DNA of 64,000 nucleotides from JBOEGW01 sp050633625 (GCA_050633625.1 JBOEGW010000012.1:1-64000), one strand, 5' to 3'. Shown: positions 47,202-56,921, counted from the stretch's first letter. Notes: generated by a model not told the origin, from the letters alone. Program-made: numbers and translations.

Positions 47202-48098
47202 ATGCTAACCGCAACAGCGATAGCAGTGGATGGCCTTGGCTTCGCCGCGTGGCTATTCTTATCCTCAGTTGGTCTCACACTGATCTACGGTGTGATGCGG
47301 ATCCTGAACATCGCCCATGGTGGGTTTTATGCTCTGGGGGCTTACTCGTCAGCCTGGGCCATCGGTCTCTACACAGCGACTGGCTCGACCGTCGCATTGA
47401 CCTTTTTGCTGATCCCGCTTGCAGCCTTGATCGCAGGCGCAATTGCCGGCCTCATTGTCGAACGTGGTGTTTTGAGGTTCATGTATGGGCGTGATGAAGT
47501 CCTCATGGTGCTCGTCACCTACGCCATTTTTCTTATCCTAGAAGATGTCACCAAGCTGATCTGGGGCACGCAATCTTACGTGGCGTGGCAGCCGGCTTTT
47601 TACTTCGGCACCGTTGAAATTCTCGATATTCCCTACACCGTCTACAAGTTCATCATCATCGGTACAGCCATGGCGGTGGGACTGGCACTCTTTCTCGTGC
47701 TCAACAAAACCCGCGTCGGCAAATTGCTGTTGGTGGTGATCGAAGACCGCGAAATCAGCGGTGCGCTCGGAATCAATGTCACCTTGTTCTTCACCGTGAC
47801 GTTCGTAGTCGGAGCCATACTTGGTGCGCTAGGCGGTGCAATCACAGCGCCGGAAATCTCAGTTTCGCCCGGCATCGGCGCAGAAATCATCGTGCTTTCC
47901 TTTGCCGTCATCGTGATCGGCGGAATGGGCTCCATCGGAGGAGCCATGATTGGTGCCCTCATCGTCGGATTCGCGCGCGCGGCTTCCGTTCATCTCTATC
48001 CGCCGGCGGAACTCTTCTCGATCTATCTCGTGATGGCTGCCGTTCTGGCCGTGAAGCCCTATGGCCTGTTCGCTTTGGCAGAAAGCAGAAAAATATGA
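47202..48098 (+). CDS. Branched-chain-type ABC permease (LivH family)
   Basis: 298 residues from the ATG at 47202 (GGAG six bases upstream; in-frame starts at 47148 and 47190 are less good). Eight or so membrane helices with LTLIYGVMRILNIAHGGFYALGAY, the LivH signature, and a coupling loop EDREISGALGINVTLFFTVTFVVG. With LivM it forms the import channel. It overlaps the next gene by 4 bases. Confidence 0.9.
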   Translation: MLTATAIAVDGLGFAAWLFLSSVGLTLIYGVMRILNIAHGGFYALGAYSSAWAIGLYTATGSTVALTFLLIPLAALIAGAIAGLIVERGVLRFMYGRDEVLMVLVTYAIFLILEDVTKLIWGTQSYVAWQPAFYFGTVEILDIPYTVYKFIIIGTAMAVGLALFLVLNKTRVGKLLLVVIEDREISGALGINVTLFFTVTFVVGAILGALGGAITAPEISVSPGIGAEIIVLSFAVIVIGGMGSIGGAMIGALIVGFARAASVHLYPPAELFSIYLVMAAVLAVKPYGLFALAESRKI

Positions 48099-49075
48099 CC
48101 AAACATCTTGATCGAACCGAAATCGGGCTGCTCATCGCCCTGCCCTTTCTGATCCTTGTCGCATTTGTACTGCCCAAATGGATCGTCAATTACGTCCACG
48201 TTTCGATGGGCACCGGACTGGTTGCTCTTGGCGTGATGATCCAGATGCGTGCCGGATTGGTATCCTTCGGCCAAGGCTTGTACTTCTGCGTCGGCGGCTA
48301 TGCGGCCGGTATGATGGCAAAGTTCCTGGGCATTACGGACTTCTTCGTTCTGCTGGCATCCGGGATCATAGCGGCCTTGATATTGTCCGGCTTGCTCGGA
48401 TTTCTGCTGCGTCGCTATCGCGAGATCTTCTACGCGATGCTGACCCTTGCGGTCTCAATGATCCTATTCGGTCTTCTTTCAAGCATTGAAGAGCTGGGAT
48501 CGACCGATGGATTTAACCTCCCAACCCCTTCCTATCTGGGCTGGAACCCGGAGGGAGAGACGTCACGCCTGACGCTCTACACGCTCACATGTGTTATCGC
48601 CGTCGGTTGCGCAATCGCCCTCAATCGCTTCCTCAAGAGCCCTATCGGATACGTGAACGAGGCCATTCGTGAGAATGAATTGCGGGTCGAATATCTTGGC
48701 ACATCAGCCCACCAAGCGGTGCATCTTACATATGTCCTGGCAGCGGTGGTGTCAGCTATTGGCGGCGTCCTGTGGGCGCTCCCGCTGGGTCACGTCGATC
48801 CGGAAATGACCAATTGGACAACCTCAGGCCAGTTCGTCTTTGTCTCGATCCTGTCCGGTACTGGCAACATAGCCGCACCAATGATCGGCACGTTCATTCT
48901 GGAAATCGTTCGCGTCTACGCCGTCGAGTTCTCGCCGAACACCTGGCAGATGATCCTCGGTACAGTGATGCTTCTGACCATCATCTTCTTGCCAAAGGGC
49001 CTGTGGTCGCTCCTCACCAAAAAGAAGAAACCGAAAAAATCAGCTGGCGCAAAAGCTCCGGCGGCAGGTGAATGA
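48095..49075 (+). CDS. Branched-chain-type ABC permease (LivM family)
   Basis: 326 residues, about nine membrane helices. LGVMIQMRAGLVSFGQGLYFCVGGYAAG is the LivM signature, and the coupling loop reads NEAIRENELRVEYLGTSAHQAVHLTYV. A Lys-rich tail (KKKKPKKSAG) ends the protein. Partner of the preceding LivH-type permease. Confidence 0.9.
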   Translation: MTKHLDRTEIGLLIALPFLILVAFVLPKWIVNYVHVSMGTGLVALGVMIQMRAGLVSFGQGLYFCVGGYAAGMMAKFLGITDFFVLLASGIIAALILSGLLGFLLRRYREIFYAMLTLAVSMILFGLLSSIEELGSTDGFNLPTPSYLGWNPEGETSRLTLYTLTCVIAVGCAIALNRFLKSPIGYVNEAIRENELRVEYLGTSAHQAVHLTYVLAAVVSAIGGVLWALPLGHVDPEMTNWTTSGQFVFVSILSGTGNIAAPMIGTFILEIVRVYAVEFSPNTWQMILGTVMLLTIIFLPKGLWSLLTKKKKPKKSAGAKAPAAGE

Positions 49076-49076
49076 C

Positions 49077-49868
49077 ATGACAACGATCTTAGAAACAAAA
49101 AACCTCGAAATGAAGTTCGGTGCGGTATACGCGGCAAAGGACGTCAACATCTCCATCGCTTCGGGTGAGGTCATGGGCGTGATCGGATCGAACGGTGCCG
49201 GAAAAACGACCTTCGTGAACATGGTCACCGGCTATTTGACCCCCACCTCAGGTGAAATCATCTATCGTGGCAAGAGCATCACGGGCAAGGCAACGCGGGA
49301 CATAACACGCTTGGGCATATGCCGTTCGTTTCAAATCCCGCAGCTCTTTCCGGAGTTGCCGGTGATCGAGAATGTGCTGATCGCGTTGACGATCTCAAAG
49401 CAGGACAAACCGGTTCTGTTCAAGCCCGCCATTGATCGCTCCCTGGAAGAGGAAGCCCACAAACTCCTCGCCCGGTTCGATATTGATCAATATGCCGACC
49501 AGGAAATTCAGACCCTGCCGCAAGGTGTGCGGAAACTTGTCGATATCGCGATGGCGACAGTTGCCGAGCCGGATCTGTTGTTCCTGGACGAACCCACCAG
49601 CGGCGTAAGCGCAGACGAAAAAATGGATTTCATGCGCATCCTCATCGATGCCCTGAAGACCACAGATACGGCCGTTCTCTTCATCGAGCATGACATGGAA
49701 ATCGTCGAGGCATTCTCGCCGCGCTGTGTCGCCTTCTACGAAGGGACGATTCTGGCCGATGGGCCCACCGCCGAGGTGCTTGAAAACGACAAGGTGCGCG
49801 AATTCGTGATCGGCAGCGAGTTCCACCGCGAAGCAGCCAAAGAAACATCAAACGAGGAAGCCATCTAA
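49077..49868 (+). CDS. ABC transporter ATP-binding protein (LivG family)
   Basis: 263 residues. Walker A GSNGAGKTT near 38-46, the LivG insert RLGICRSFQIPQLFPELPVIENVLIAL, a signature region LPQGVRKLVDIAMA in place of the canonical LSGGQ, and Walker B PDLLFLDEPTSGVS. Several LivG relatives for urea and amides have this altered signature. It overlaps LivF by one base. Confidence 0.88.
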   Translation: MTTILETKNLEMKFGAVYAAKDVNISIASGEVMGVIGSNGAGKTTFVNMVTGYLTPTSGEIIYRGKSITGKATRDITRLGICRSFQIPQLFPELPVIENVLIALTISKQDKPVLFKPAIDRSLEEEAHKLLARFDIDQYADQEIQTLPQGVRKLVDIAMATVAEPDLLFLDEPTSGVSADEKMDFMRILIDALKTTDTAVLFIEHDMEIVEAFSPRCVAFYEGTILADGPTAEVLENDKVREFVIGSEFHREAAKETSNEEAI

Positions 49869-50527
49869 TGTTGACGATGAGCAATGTCAGCCTTTCCATT
49901 CAACGCGTTCCCATCTTGAGGGATGTGAACCTGGAAATTGAGACCGGGACAACCTGCGGACTAATCGGACGGAACGGAGCAGGTAAAACCACCTTGATGC
50001 GCTCCATCATGGGCATTCTGCCTGCCGATGAAGGCACCATTCGCTTCGATCAGACCGACCTGCACTCCGCGAAGGCCCATGAAAGAGCAATTCTTGGAAT
50101 TGGCTACTTGCCGGAAGACCGACGCCTGGTTCCCCATTTTACCGTTGAAGAGAACATCATGGTCTCACTGTGGGCGACCAAGAACGCAGACCACTCACGG
50201 CTGAAATGGGTCTATGACTTGATGCCCGAAATCGGCCGCTTTGCTGAACGCAAGGCGATGACGCTGAGTGGTGGCCAACAGAAGCTTGTCGCGCTCGCCC
50301 GAGCGCTTGTTGCCGGGCCCAATCTGTTGCTGCTCGATGAGCCCTTTGAAGGTGTGGCCCCTGCCCTTGCCCAACGCCTTATGGAAGTGATCGGCAATCT
50401 GCGTGAAGAGCAACTTACCGTTCTGATCTCCGAGTCCGACTATTCACATTCTGAAAAGGTCGTCGACAAAGTCTACTCCATTGAGCGCGGGCAAATCAGT
50501 CTCATGTCCCGTGCCGAGGCGGCATAG
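49868..50527 (+). CDS. ABC transporter ATP-binding protein (LivF family)
   Basis: 219 residues. Walker A GRNGAGKTT (about 37-45), LGIGYLPEDRRLVPHFTVEENI (LivF pattern), signature LSGGQQKLVALARAL and Walker B LLLLDEPFEGVAP. It completes the five-part importer and is followed after 2 bases by the alcohol dehydrogenase, so uptake and catabolism are on one transcript. Confidence 0.9.
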   Translation: MLTMSNVSLSIQRVPILRDVNLEIETGTTCGLIGRNGAGKTTLMRSIMGILPADEGTIRFDQTDLHSAKAHERAILGIGYLPEDRRLVPHFTVEENIMVSLWATKNADHSRLKWVYDLMPEIGRFAERKAMTLSGGQQKLVALARALVAGPNLLLLDEPFEGVAPALAQRLMEVIGNLREEQLTVLISESDYSHSEKVVDKVYSIERGQISLMSRAEAA

Positions 50528-50529
50528 AT

Positions 50530-51702
50530 ATGAGCGATTTTGCTTTCAACACCACCGCATCTATCCGTCAGGGGTGGGGATCAGCCGCCCGGTTGGGAGA
50601 AATCGTAGATAGCCTTCCCTTTGCCGATGACCGGGCCGAAGTCCTGTTTGTCACAGACCCGGGAATTATGAAACTTGGCCTCGCGACACCAGCGATCAGC
50701 AATCTGAAAACATGCGGTTTCGAAGTGGTCGTCTTTGACCAGGTTCAAGCAGACCCCAAGGCCTCTACCGTTCATGACGCGGTCGCGGTCGCAAAGCTGC
50801 ATGAGGCGGCTTGCGTCGTCGGGTTTGGGGGCGGCAGCTCAATGGACGTTGCGAAGATGATTGCGCTTCTGGCCAATACAGACCAGCCGCTCGATGACAT
50901 GTATGGCGTCAATCAGGCGAAGGGAACGCGCCTGCCGCTGGTGCTTGTTCCAACGACAGCTGGAACCGGTTCTGAGGTGACGGCCGTATCGATCCTGACA
51001 ACCGGCACAGAAGAGAAAAAGGGCGTGGTCTCACCGATCATTCTCCCCGACATCGCAGTCCTTGATGCCGAGCTCACAATGGGTTTGCCATCGCACATTA
51101 CGGCTGCGACCGGCGTGGACGCGATGGTTCATGCGATCGAAGCCTTCACCTCAAAGAGCGCGAACAAAAATCCGATCTCGCAAACGCTTGCCAAGGAGGC
51201 TCTGCGCCTTCTTGGCGCCAACATTCGCGAAGCGGTATCGAATGGCGGAAACCGCGAAGCGCGGGAGAAAATGCTGCTGGGATCGATGATGGCAGGGCAA
51301 GCTTTCGCGAACTCACCTGTCGCGGCCGTGCATGCACTGGCCTATCCGGTCGGCAGTCTGTTCCACGTGCCGCACGGTCTTTCAAATGCATTGGTTCTTG
51401 AGGCTGTGATGCGCTTCAACGCACCGGAGTGCGGGGCAGAATATGCTGAGCTGGCACCCCTGGTGTTTCCTGAGATTGATGACGGGCGCGACAGCCAAAC
51501 CGTGGCTGCTGAATTTATTGAGCGCCTGGGCAATCTCAACGTCGAACTGGGCTTGGAAGCTGGGCTCAAACAGGTCGGCATATCCCAAACGGACATACCG
51601 AAACTGGCGTCCGACGCCATGAACCAAACAAGACTGCTCGTAAACAATCCGCGCGAACTTCAAGAGGAGGATGCCGCGCAGATTTATCAGGCATCGCTCT
51701 AA
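50530..51702 (+). CDS. Iron-containing alcohol dehydrogenase
   Basis: 390 residues, group III Fe-ADH. NAD-binding GFGGGSSMDVAKM (about 98-110), PTTAGTGSEVTA, and metal ligands in TGVDAMVHAIEAF (Asp and His) and AVHALAYPVGSLFHVPHGLSNAL (two His). These oxidise small alcohols; some act on 4-hydroxybutyrate. Its place in an operon that ends in a succinate semialdehyde dehydrogenase makes 4-hydroxybutyrate or a near relative the leading guess. 1,3-propanediol- or ethanol-type substrates remain possible. Confidence 0.9.
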   Translation: MSDFAFNTTASIRQGWGSAARLGEIVDSLPFADDRAEVLFVTDPGIMKLGLATPAISNLKTCGFEVVVFDQVQADPKASTVHDAVAVAKLHEAACVVGFGGGSSMDVAKMIALLANTDQPLDDMYGVNQAKGTRLPLVLVPTTAGTGSEVTAVSILTTGTEEKKGVVSPIILPDIAVLDAELTMGLPSHITAATGVDAMVHAIEAFTSKSANKNPISQTLAKEALRLLGANIREAVSNGGNREAREKMLLGSMMAGQAFANSPVAAVHALAYPVGSLFHVPHGLSNALVLEAVMRFNAPECGAEYAELAPLVFPEIDDGRDSQTVAAEFIERLGNLNVELGLEAGLKQVGISQTDIPKLASDAMNQTRLLVNNPRELQEEDAAQIYQASL

Positions 51703-51781
51703 CGCGATCCGCAGTTGGCGTCTCTCGGTCGCCGTCAGCGCAATAACCAAACGGCCGAGAAATCGAAGGGAGGACTACCTT

Positions 51782-52726
51782 ATGAAGAAACTCTTAGTGG
51801 CAACAGCCTTGCTCTGTGGCATGGCGAGCTCAGGATTTGCACAGGATTGGCGTGAATCGCCCTGGGGGCCCGATGACGAAATCGGGGCTGCCAATCACAT
51901 CACGCCTGAAAGCGTGCTCGCCGCATCTCAACTGATCAAGACCGGCAAGACCTACAATCTGGGAATTGTTGTTGACTCAAAAACGCCGGCCTTTGCGCCA
52001 CGGTCGATGAGCATCACTGTGCTTCAGCCGAACCAGATTACGACACAAGGTCTGGGCACGAATGGCATGACCTATAATGACGACATCTTTATGGGCTGGC
52101 TGGGTATTGGTCCTCAGATCGACGGCCTTGGTCATATCGGTATCAAGCACGAATACTATAATGGCCTGAAGGGTGCCGAGGTCGCAAAGGCCGACGGCCT
52201 GGCCAAACTCGGACTTGAAAAACTGCCGCCGATCGTCACGCGGGGCGTTCTTCTGGATATGTCTGCTCACTACGGACAAGACATCGTCAAAGAAGGCACG
52301 GCCTATACCAAGGAAGACATCATCGCGGTTGCTAAAGCACAAGGTGTCGAACTGAAAAAAGGCGACACGGTGTTGTTCCATTCGGGCTGGCTAAACCTGC
52401 TCGATGGCGAGAACCAGGACCACGAGCGCTATGTTTCTGTTGAGCCAGGCCTTGGCATCACAGGTGCGGAGTATCTTGCGGAAATTGGTGTCGTTGCCGT
52501 CGGCGCTGACACTTGGGGTGTTGAGGCACTGCCCTTTGAAAAGGGAGCCGATGGGGTCTTCGCCGTTCACCAGATCCTGATCCCGCAAAACGGCATTTAC
52601 ATGCTTGAGAACATGGACACCCGCGAAATGGTCAAGGACCAAGCGTGGGAGTTCATGTTCGTCCTGGGTGTGACGCGCATGAAGGGTGCCGTCCAGATGA
52701 TGATCAATCCGACAGCCATTCGCTGA
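51782..52726 (+). CDS. Exported cyclase-family (kynurenine formamidase-like) metal hydrolase
   Basis: 314 residues from the ATG at 51782, with a signal peptide (LLVATALLCGMASSGFAQD), so it works in the periplasm. The family pattern is seen in WGPDDEIGAANHITPESVL, IGPQIDGLGHIGIKH (metal-binding Asp and His) and LKKGDTVLFHSGW. Relatives hydrolyse cyclic amides or esters such as isatin or N-formylkynurenine. In this operon it could open a lactone outside the cytoplasm before import. A longer frame from 51671 overlaps the dehydrogenase and lacks the signal at its start. Confidence 0.82.
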   Translation: MKKLLVATALLCGMASSGFAQDWRESPWGPDDEIGAANHITPESVLAASQLIKTGKTYNLGIVVDSKTPAFAPRSMSITVLQPNQITTQGLGTNGMTYNDDIFMGWLGIGPQIDGLGHIGIKHEYYNGLKGAEVAKADGLAKLGLEKLPPIVTRGVLLDMSAHYGQDIVKEGTAYTKEDIIAVAKAQGVELKKGDTVLFHSGWLNLLDGENQDHERYVSVEPGLGITGAEYLAEIGVVAVGADTWGVEALPFEKGADGVFAVHQILIPQNGIYMLENMDTREMVKDQAWEFMFVLGVTRMKGAVQMMINPTAIR

Positions 52727-52734
52727 ACAATATC

Positions 52735-52758
52735 GACCGAGGGGCTCGCCCCTCGGTC
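52735..52758 (+). terminator. Perfect hairpin between hydrolase and aldehyde dehydrogenase genes
   Basis: GACCGAGGGG-CTCG-CCCCTCGGTC, a 10-base stem with a 4-base loop, 8 bases after the hydrolase stop. No T-run follows, so it may attenuate or stabilise the message without fully ending it. Confidence 0.55.
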
Positions 52759-52795
52759 ACGCATGACACACGAACAACTCTACCGGGATAAACTG

Positions 52796-54289
52796 ATGCC
52801 AAATTCGACCACTAGTCTTGAAGACCGTCTCAACCGCAAGGACCTGCTGATCAATGCGGCTTTTGTCGGTGGTCACTGGGTCAGTGCTGCTGAAGCTGAG
52901 GCGGAAGGCCGGAGCTTGTTTGAGGTCAAAAACCCGTCAACCGGTACCGTGATCGCAACACTTCCCGACATGGGCCGTGGGGGTGCCAAATCTGCGATCG
53001 ATGCGGCCTTCACAGCACAAAAGGCTTGGGCTGCGCAAACAGGCAAGGAGCGGGCAGGCGTTCTGCGTAAATGGTACGATCTCATGGTCGCAAACGCAGA
53101 CGATCTCGCAGCAATTTTGACAGCTGAAATGGGAAAACCACTGGCGGAAGCCAAGGGGGAAATCCTCTACGGTGCGAGCTTCATCGAGTGGTTCGCCGAA
53201 GAAGCAAAACGCGTCTACGGCGATATCATCCCAGGGCATCAGCCTGACAAGCGCATCTTGGTTTTGAAGCAGCCCGTCGGTGTTGTTGCTTCGATCACAC
53301 CCTGGAACTTCCCCAATGCCATGATCGCTCGAAAGGTCGGACCCGCCCTCGCTGTCGGATGCGCCTTTGTCGCAAAACCCGCTGCTGAAACGCCGCTCTC
53401 TGCCCTCGCAATGGCAAGATTGGCCGAAGAGGCAGGTGTACCTGCAGGACTGCTATCAATCGTCACTTCGAAATCCAGCTCCGAGATTGGCAAGGAGTTT
53501 TGTGAGAACGAAAAGGTCCGGAAGCTCACCTTCACTGGATCAACCGAAGTTGGACGCATCCTGATGAAGCAGTCTGCGGACCAGGTGATGAAGACCTCGA
53601 TGGAACTGGGAGGCAATGCACCGTTCATCGTGTTCGATGACGCTGATCTGGATGCGGCGGTCGAAGGGGCGATGATCTCCAAATATCGCAATAACGGTCA
53701 AACCTGTGTTTGCGCCAACCGCATCTATGTCCAGGCCGGCGTCTATGATGCCTTTGCCGAAAAGCTGACCGCAGCCGTCGAAGCGATGACAGTGGGAGAC
53801 GGCTTTGCAGATGGCGTCACCGCAGGCCCGCTGATCTCAGATGCTGCCGTCAAAAAGGTGGAGGAGCATATCAAGGATGCCACCTCGCAGGGCGCATCCA
53901 TCATCACAGGCGGAAAGCAGCATGCGCTAGGCGGTACGTTTTTTGAGCCAACCGTGCTCAAGGACGTCACGCGGAACATGCAGGTGGCCAGCGATGAAAC
54001 CTTCGGGCCAGTCGCACCGCTCTTCAGATTTGAGTCCGTCGATGACGTCATCGAGCAGGCCAATGATACAATCTTCGGTCTGGCCTCATATTTCTATGCC
54101 AAAGATCTCTCCAAGGTCTGGAAAGTGGCCGAAGCGCTCGAATACGGCATGGTCGGTGTCAATACGGGCCTGATTTCGACGGAGGTGGCTCCCTTCGGCG
54201 GCATCAAACAGTCCGGTCAGGGCCGTGAAGGCTCAAAATACGGCTGCGATGACTATCTGGAAATCAAATATCTCTGCCTCGCCGTCTGA
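52796..54289 (+). CDS. gabD: NAD(P)-dependent succinate semialdehyde dehydrogenase (GabD-like)
   Basis: About 497 residues. ALDH fold with TPWNFPNAMIARKVGPALA, cofactor loop FTGSTEVGRILMKQ, catalytic Glu in SMELGGNAPFIVF and catalytic Cys in NNGQTCVCANR. The C-terminal GMVGVNTGLISTEVAPFGG and KQSGQGREGSKYG are hallmarks of GabD. It oxidises succinate semialdehyde to succinate. Start 52796 has GGGAT seven bases upstream; an ATG at 52763 follows the hairpin with no ribosome site. Confidence 0.9.
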   Translation: MPNSTTSLEDRLNRKDLLINAAFVGGHWVSAAEAEAEGRSLFEVKNPSTGTVIATLPDMGRGGAKSAIDAAFTAQKAWAAQTGKERAGVLRKWYDLMVANADDLAAILTAEMGKPLAEAKGEILYGASFIEWFAEEAKRVYGDIIPGHQPDKRILVLKQPVGVVASITPWNFPNAMIARKVGPALAVGCAFVAKPAAETPLSALAMARLAEEAGVPAGLLSIVTSKSSSEIGKEFCENEKVRKLTFTGSTEVGRILMKQSADQVMKTSMELGGNAPFIVFDDADLDAAVEGAMISKYRNNGQTCVCANRIYVQAGVYDAFAEKLTAAVEAMTVGDGFADGVTAGPLISDAAVKKVEEHIKDATSQGASIITGGKQHALGGTFFEPTVLKDVTRNMQVASDETFGPVAPLFRFESVDDVIEQANDTIFGLASYFYAKDLSKVWKVAEALEYGMVGVNTGLISTEVAPFGGIKQSGQGREGSKYGCDDYLEIKYLCLAV

Positions 54290-54342
54290 AGCTGTTCAAG
54301 CGGCGAGGTCTCAGCAGTAATTTACGAATTTGGAACGACAAA

Positions 54343-54954
54343 ATGATTCAGAAGCTCACACAAATTGCCATGGCGTCCTTCTTTTTTGGAGCCCTTAATT
54401 GGTCAACATCGATTCAAGCAGAACAACGTGAAGCCGACGGCCACATTCATGGCCTGACCTTCCTCAATCTGGTTGTCGAAGGCAAGGCCGTACTGGCTGA
54501 ACTCGAGGCACCAGGAGCAGACATAGTTGGCTTCGAGCACCCGGCAGAAACAGACGACCAAATGAAGCAGGTCAAAGCCGCGCTTGAGCGTCTCAAATCA
54601 GGCGATGCCGTTTTGACCTTCGAGGCTTCTGCAAAATGCACCTTGAACAGCTCCAATACCGAACTTCATGGGGATTCGCTGAGCGCCGACCATGACCACA
54701 CTCACGATGATCACGAAGACAGTGACCATGCAGCACACAACGAAAGCGAAACGGAAAATCACACGGAATTCCGCGCGACATATCAATGGACTTGCCCGGA
54801 AATCAATGAAAAGACCGCGATCAGCTTTCCGTTTTTCACAAGCTTTCCGAACTCTCTAAAGTTGAGAGTCAACCACGCGGGTGATTTCGGTCAGGGCAGT
54901 GCCATCATTTCGAAGGGAGCATCGGAGCTGAAATTTGGTGAGCTTTCCGGATGA
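54343..54954 (+). CDS. DUF2796 / ZrgA-like histidine-rich periplasmic protein
   Basis: 203 residues with a signal peptide (to about QAEQ). The mature N-terminus ADGHIHGLTFLNLVVEG is the DUF2796 motif. A His/Asp cluster (DHDHTHDDHEDSDHAAHN, about 125-142) should bind zinc. ZrgA is part of a zinc uptake system in Vibrio cholerae. It overlaps the ABC ATPase start by 4 bases, so the four genes here are one operon. Confidence 0.82.
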   Translation: MIQKLTQIAMASFFFGALNWSTSIQAEQREADGHIHGLTFLNLVVEGKAVLAELEAPGADIVGFEHPAETDDQMKQVKAALERLKSGDAVLTFEASAKCTLNSSNTELHGDSLSADHDHTHDDHEDSDHAAHNESETENHTEFRATYQWTCPEINEKTAISFPFFTSFPNSLKLRVNHAGDFGQGSAIISKGASELKFGELSG

Positions 54955-55655
54955 CAGCGACGGGAAACGACGCGGTCCTTTCGTGGTCCCAACTGACCCT
55001 GTCATGGGATGACAAAACGGCGTTTCAGCGAAGCGTCGTGCCCGGCACGTTAAGCCAAGGTCAAACCACATTACTGGTGGGCGAGAGTGGTTCCGGCAAA
55101 AGCACATTCTTAGCGTCGCTTTGTGGCATGAAACTGCCAGACGAGGGCAACGTGCGGGTGGCAAGTACAGACATCTACAGCCTGCGAGGTGCCAGACGCG
55201 ACATGTTCCGGGCTGCACATGTCGGCGTGATCTTTCAGCAGCTGGCATTGATACCATTTTTGAGTGCTCTTTCGAACATCATGCTGCCGCTACGCTTTCA
55301 AACCCTGTGGCCAAAGCCGGTTGCTGAGAGCGAGCAGCGGGCGCGGTTGCTGTGCAAAAATCTGGGACTTGGCGAGCATCTTTTGATGCAGAACGCGGGA
55401 ACCTTGAGCGTCGGTCAACAGCAGCGGGTTGCAATCGCGCGTGCGCTGATCAGCGATCCCGCAATTGTCCTGGCAGATGAGCCAACGGCGGCGTTGGACA
55501 AGCGGAATCGAGAGGCGTTTCTTGATCTTCTTTTTCAAGCTGTTGACGCCCACGGCACGGCACTTTTGGTCGCGAGTCACGATGAAGACATCTCACATCG
55601 ATTTGGAACCGTTGTTGAATTTGAGTCTGAGCCTCACCCTTCGGTGGCGGCATGA
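54951..55655 (+). CDS. ABC transporter ATP-binding protein (LolD/MacB type)
   Basis: 234 residues. Walker A VGESGSGKST (about 43-52), VGVIFQQLALIPFLSALSNIMLPLRF (Q-loop), signature LSVGQQQRVAIARALISDP, Walker B AIVLADEPTAALD. The layout is that of FtsX-partner ATPases that do not import solutes but extract or move envelope components. The next gene is its FtsX-type permease, with a 4-base overlap. Confidence 0.88.
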   Translation: MTATGNDAVLSWSQLTLSWDDKTAFQRSVVPGTLSQGQTTLLVGESGSGKSTFLASLCGMKLPDEGNVRVASTDIYSLRGARRDMFRAAHVGVIFQQLALIPFLSALSNIMLPLRFQTLWPKPVAESEQRARLLCKNLGLGEHLLMQNAGTLSVGQQQRVAIARALISDPAIVLADEPTAALDKRNREAFLDLLFQAVDAHGTALLVASHDEDISHRFGTVVEFESEPHPSVAA

Positions 55656-56905
55656 GTCTCTTGGTGCTTGCACTTAAATCACTTCAGGCCCGGCGCCTTG
55701 CCGCCGGCCTCACGGTGTTTGCAGTCGCAACCTCGCTGGCTTTGATTATCGTTGTCGAAACGGTTCGGGACGGCGCTCGCCAAGGCTTTCTGAACACGAT
55801 CTCTTCAACAGATCTGATTATGGGCGCGCGGACCGGTGGCGTTCAACTCTTGCTCTACAGCGTTTTCCACCTCGGCAACGCAACGAACAACATCACCTGG
55901 AAAAGCTATCAGGACATAGCCGCAATCAAGGATGTCTCATGGATTGTGCCAATATCTCTAGGCGATAGTCACCGTGGCTTCCGGGTGGTTGGCACAACAC
56001 CAACCTTCTTTCAGCACTATAGCCATGGGCAACGCGAGCATTTGCAATTTTCATCAGGCAAACGGTTTTCGGGGCTGTTTGACGTTGTGATTGGGGCAGC
56101 GGTTGCAAAAGAACTGGCATACGATGTTGGCACAAACCTCATCGTCGCTCACGGGCTGGAATCATTTGTCGAACATACGGATTTTCCATTTCAGGTCTCC
56201 GGAGTCCTCAAAGCAACCGGAACACCAGTCGACCGTTCAGTTCTTGTGTCCCTTGAAGCCATTGAGGCCATCCACACCAACATGGCGGCTCTGCGTGGCG
56301 CACCCAAAGGAACCACTGCCGGCGCGCTTTTCGAAAGTGTCGATCTAACGCCCAAGGCTGTAACAGCGGCACTGATTGGTGTGGAAACCAAGCTTGGAAT
56401 CTTTGGAGTTCAAAGGCAGATCAATAGCTACTCCGAAGAACCTTTGACCGCCATTTTGCCAGGCGTCACGCTTTCCGAACTCTACCAGATCACGACTGTT
56501 GCCGAGACGGCCTTACGGGTTGTGCTTTGGGCCGTCATTGTCGCATCGCTTCTGGGAATGAGTGCAATGCTTGTGGCTACCCTTTCCGCTCGTGAGCGCG
56601 AGTTGGCGATTATGCGGACAATCGGAGCATCATCTTTGCACATCGTCTCGCTGATCATGATGGAAGCCCTTGTGCTGGCCGCACTCTCTTCGGTTTGCGC
56701 CATAATCCTGGCCAATGTTCTGTTAATTGCAGCGGGCCCGATCATTGAAAGCCGATACGGATTGGCCCTGACCAACGTTGGGTTGATGTCATCGGGGTCA
56801 TCAATCCTGGCTGTGTTCCTACTGCTTGCGCCCTTCGCCGGACTGTTCCCGGTGTTCAGCGCTTATCGCAGCGCGTTGGTTACGCGGCTCGCTTTGAAGA
56901 ATTGA
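55652..56905 (+). CDS. FtsX-family ABC permease
   Basis: 417 residues: TM1 near residues 15-38, a periplasmic domain of about 230 residues, then three helices (VVLWAVIVASLLGMSAMLVATLS, LIMMEALVLAALSSVCAIILANVLLI, SGSSILAVFLLLAPFAGLFPVFSAYRSA). The ARERELAIMRTIGASSLHIVSLIMMEA segment is the FtsX signature. With the ATPase and the ZrgA-like protein it likely serves metal handling at the envelope. Confidence 0.86.
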   Translation: MSLLVLALKSLQARRLAAGLTVFAVATSLALIIVVETVRDGARQGFLNTISSTDLIMGARTGGVQLLLYSVFHLGNATNNITWKSYQDIAAIKDVSWIVPISLGDSHRGFRVVGTTPTFFQHYSHGQREHLQFSSGKRFSGLFDVVIGAAVAKELAYDVGTNLIVAHGLESFVEHTDFPFQVSGVLKATGTPVDRSVLVSLEAIEAIHTNMAALRGAPKGTTAGALFESVDLTPKAVTAALIGVETKLGIFGVQRQINSYSEEPLTAILPGVTLSELYQITTVAETALRVVLWAVIVASLLGMSAMLVATLSARERELAIMRTIGASSLHIVSLIMMEALVLAALSSVCAIILANVLLIAAGPIIESRYGLALTNVGLMSSGSSILAVFLLLAPFAGLFPVFSAYRSALVTRLALKN

Positions 56906-56921
56906 TTGAGGAGAAAGAGAA

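Noticed and set aside
54290..54342. Zur box upstream of the ZrgA-like gene
   Set aside because: The short gap is AT-rich but shows no clear dyad of the known Zur type.
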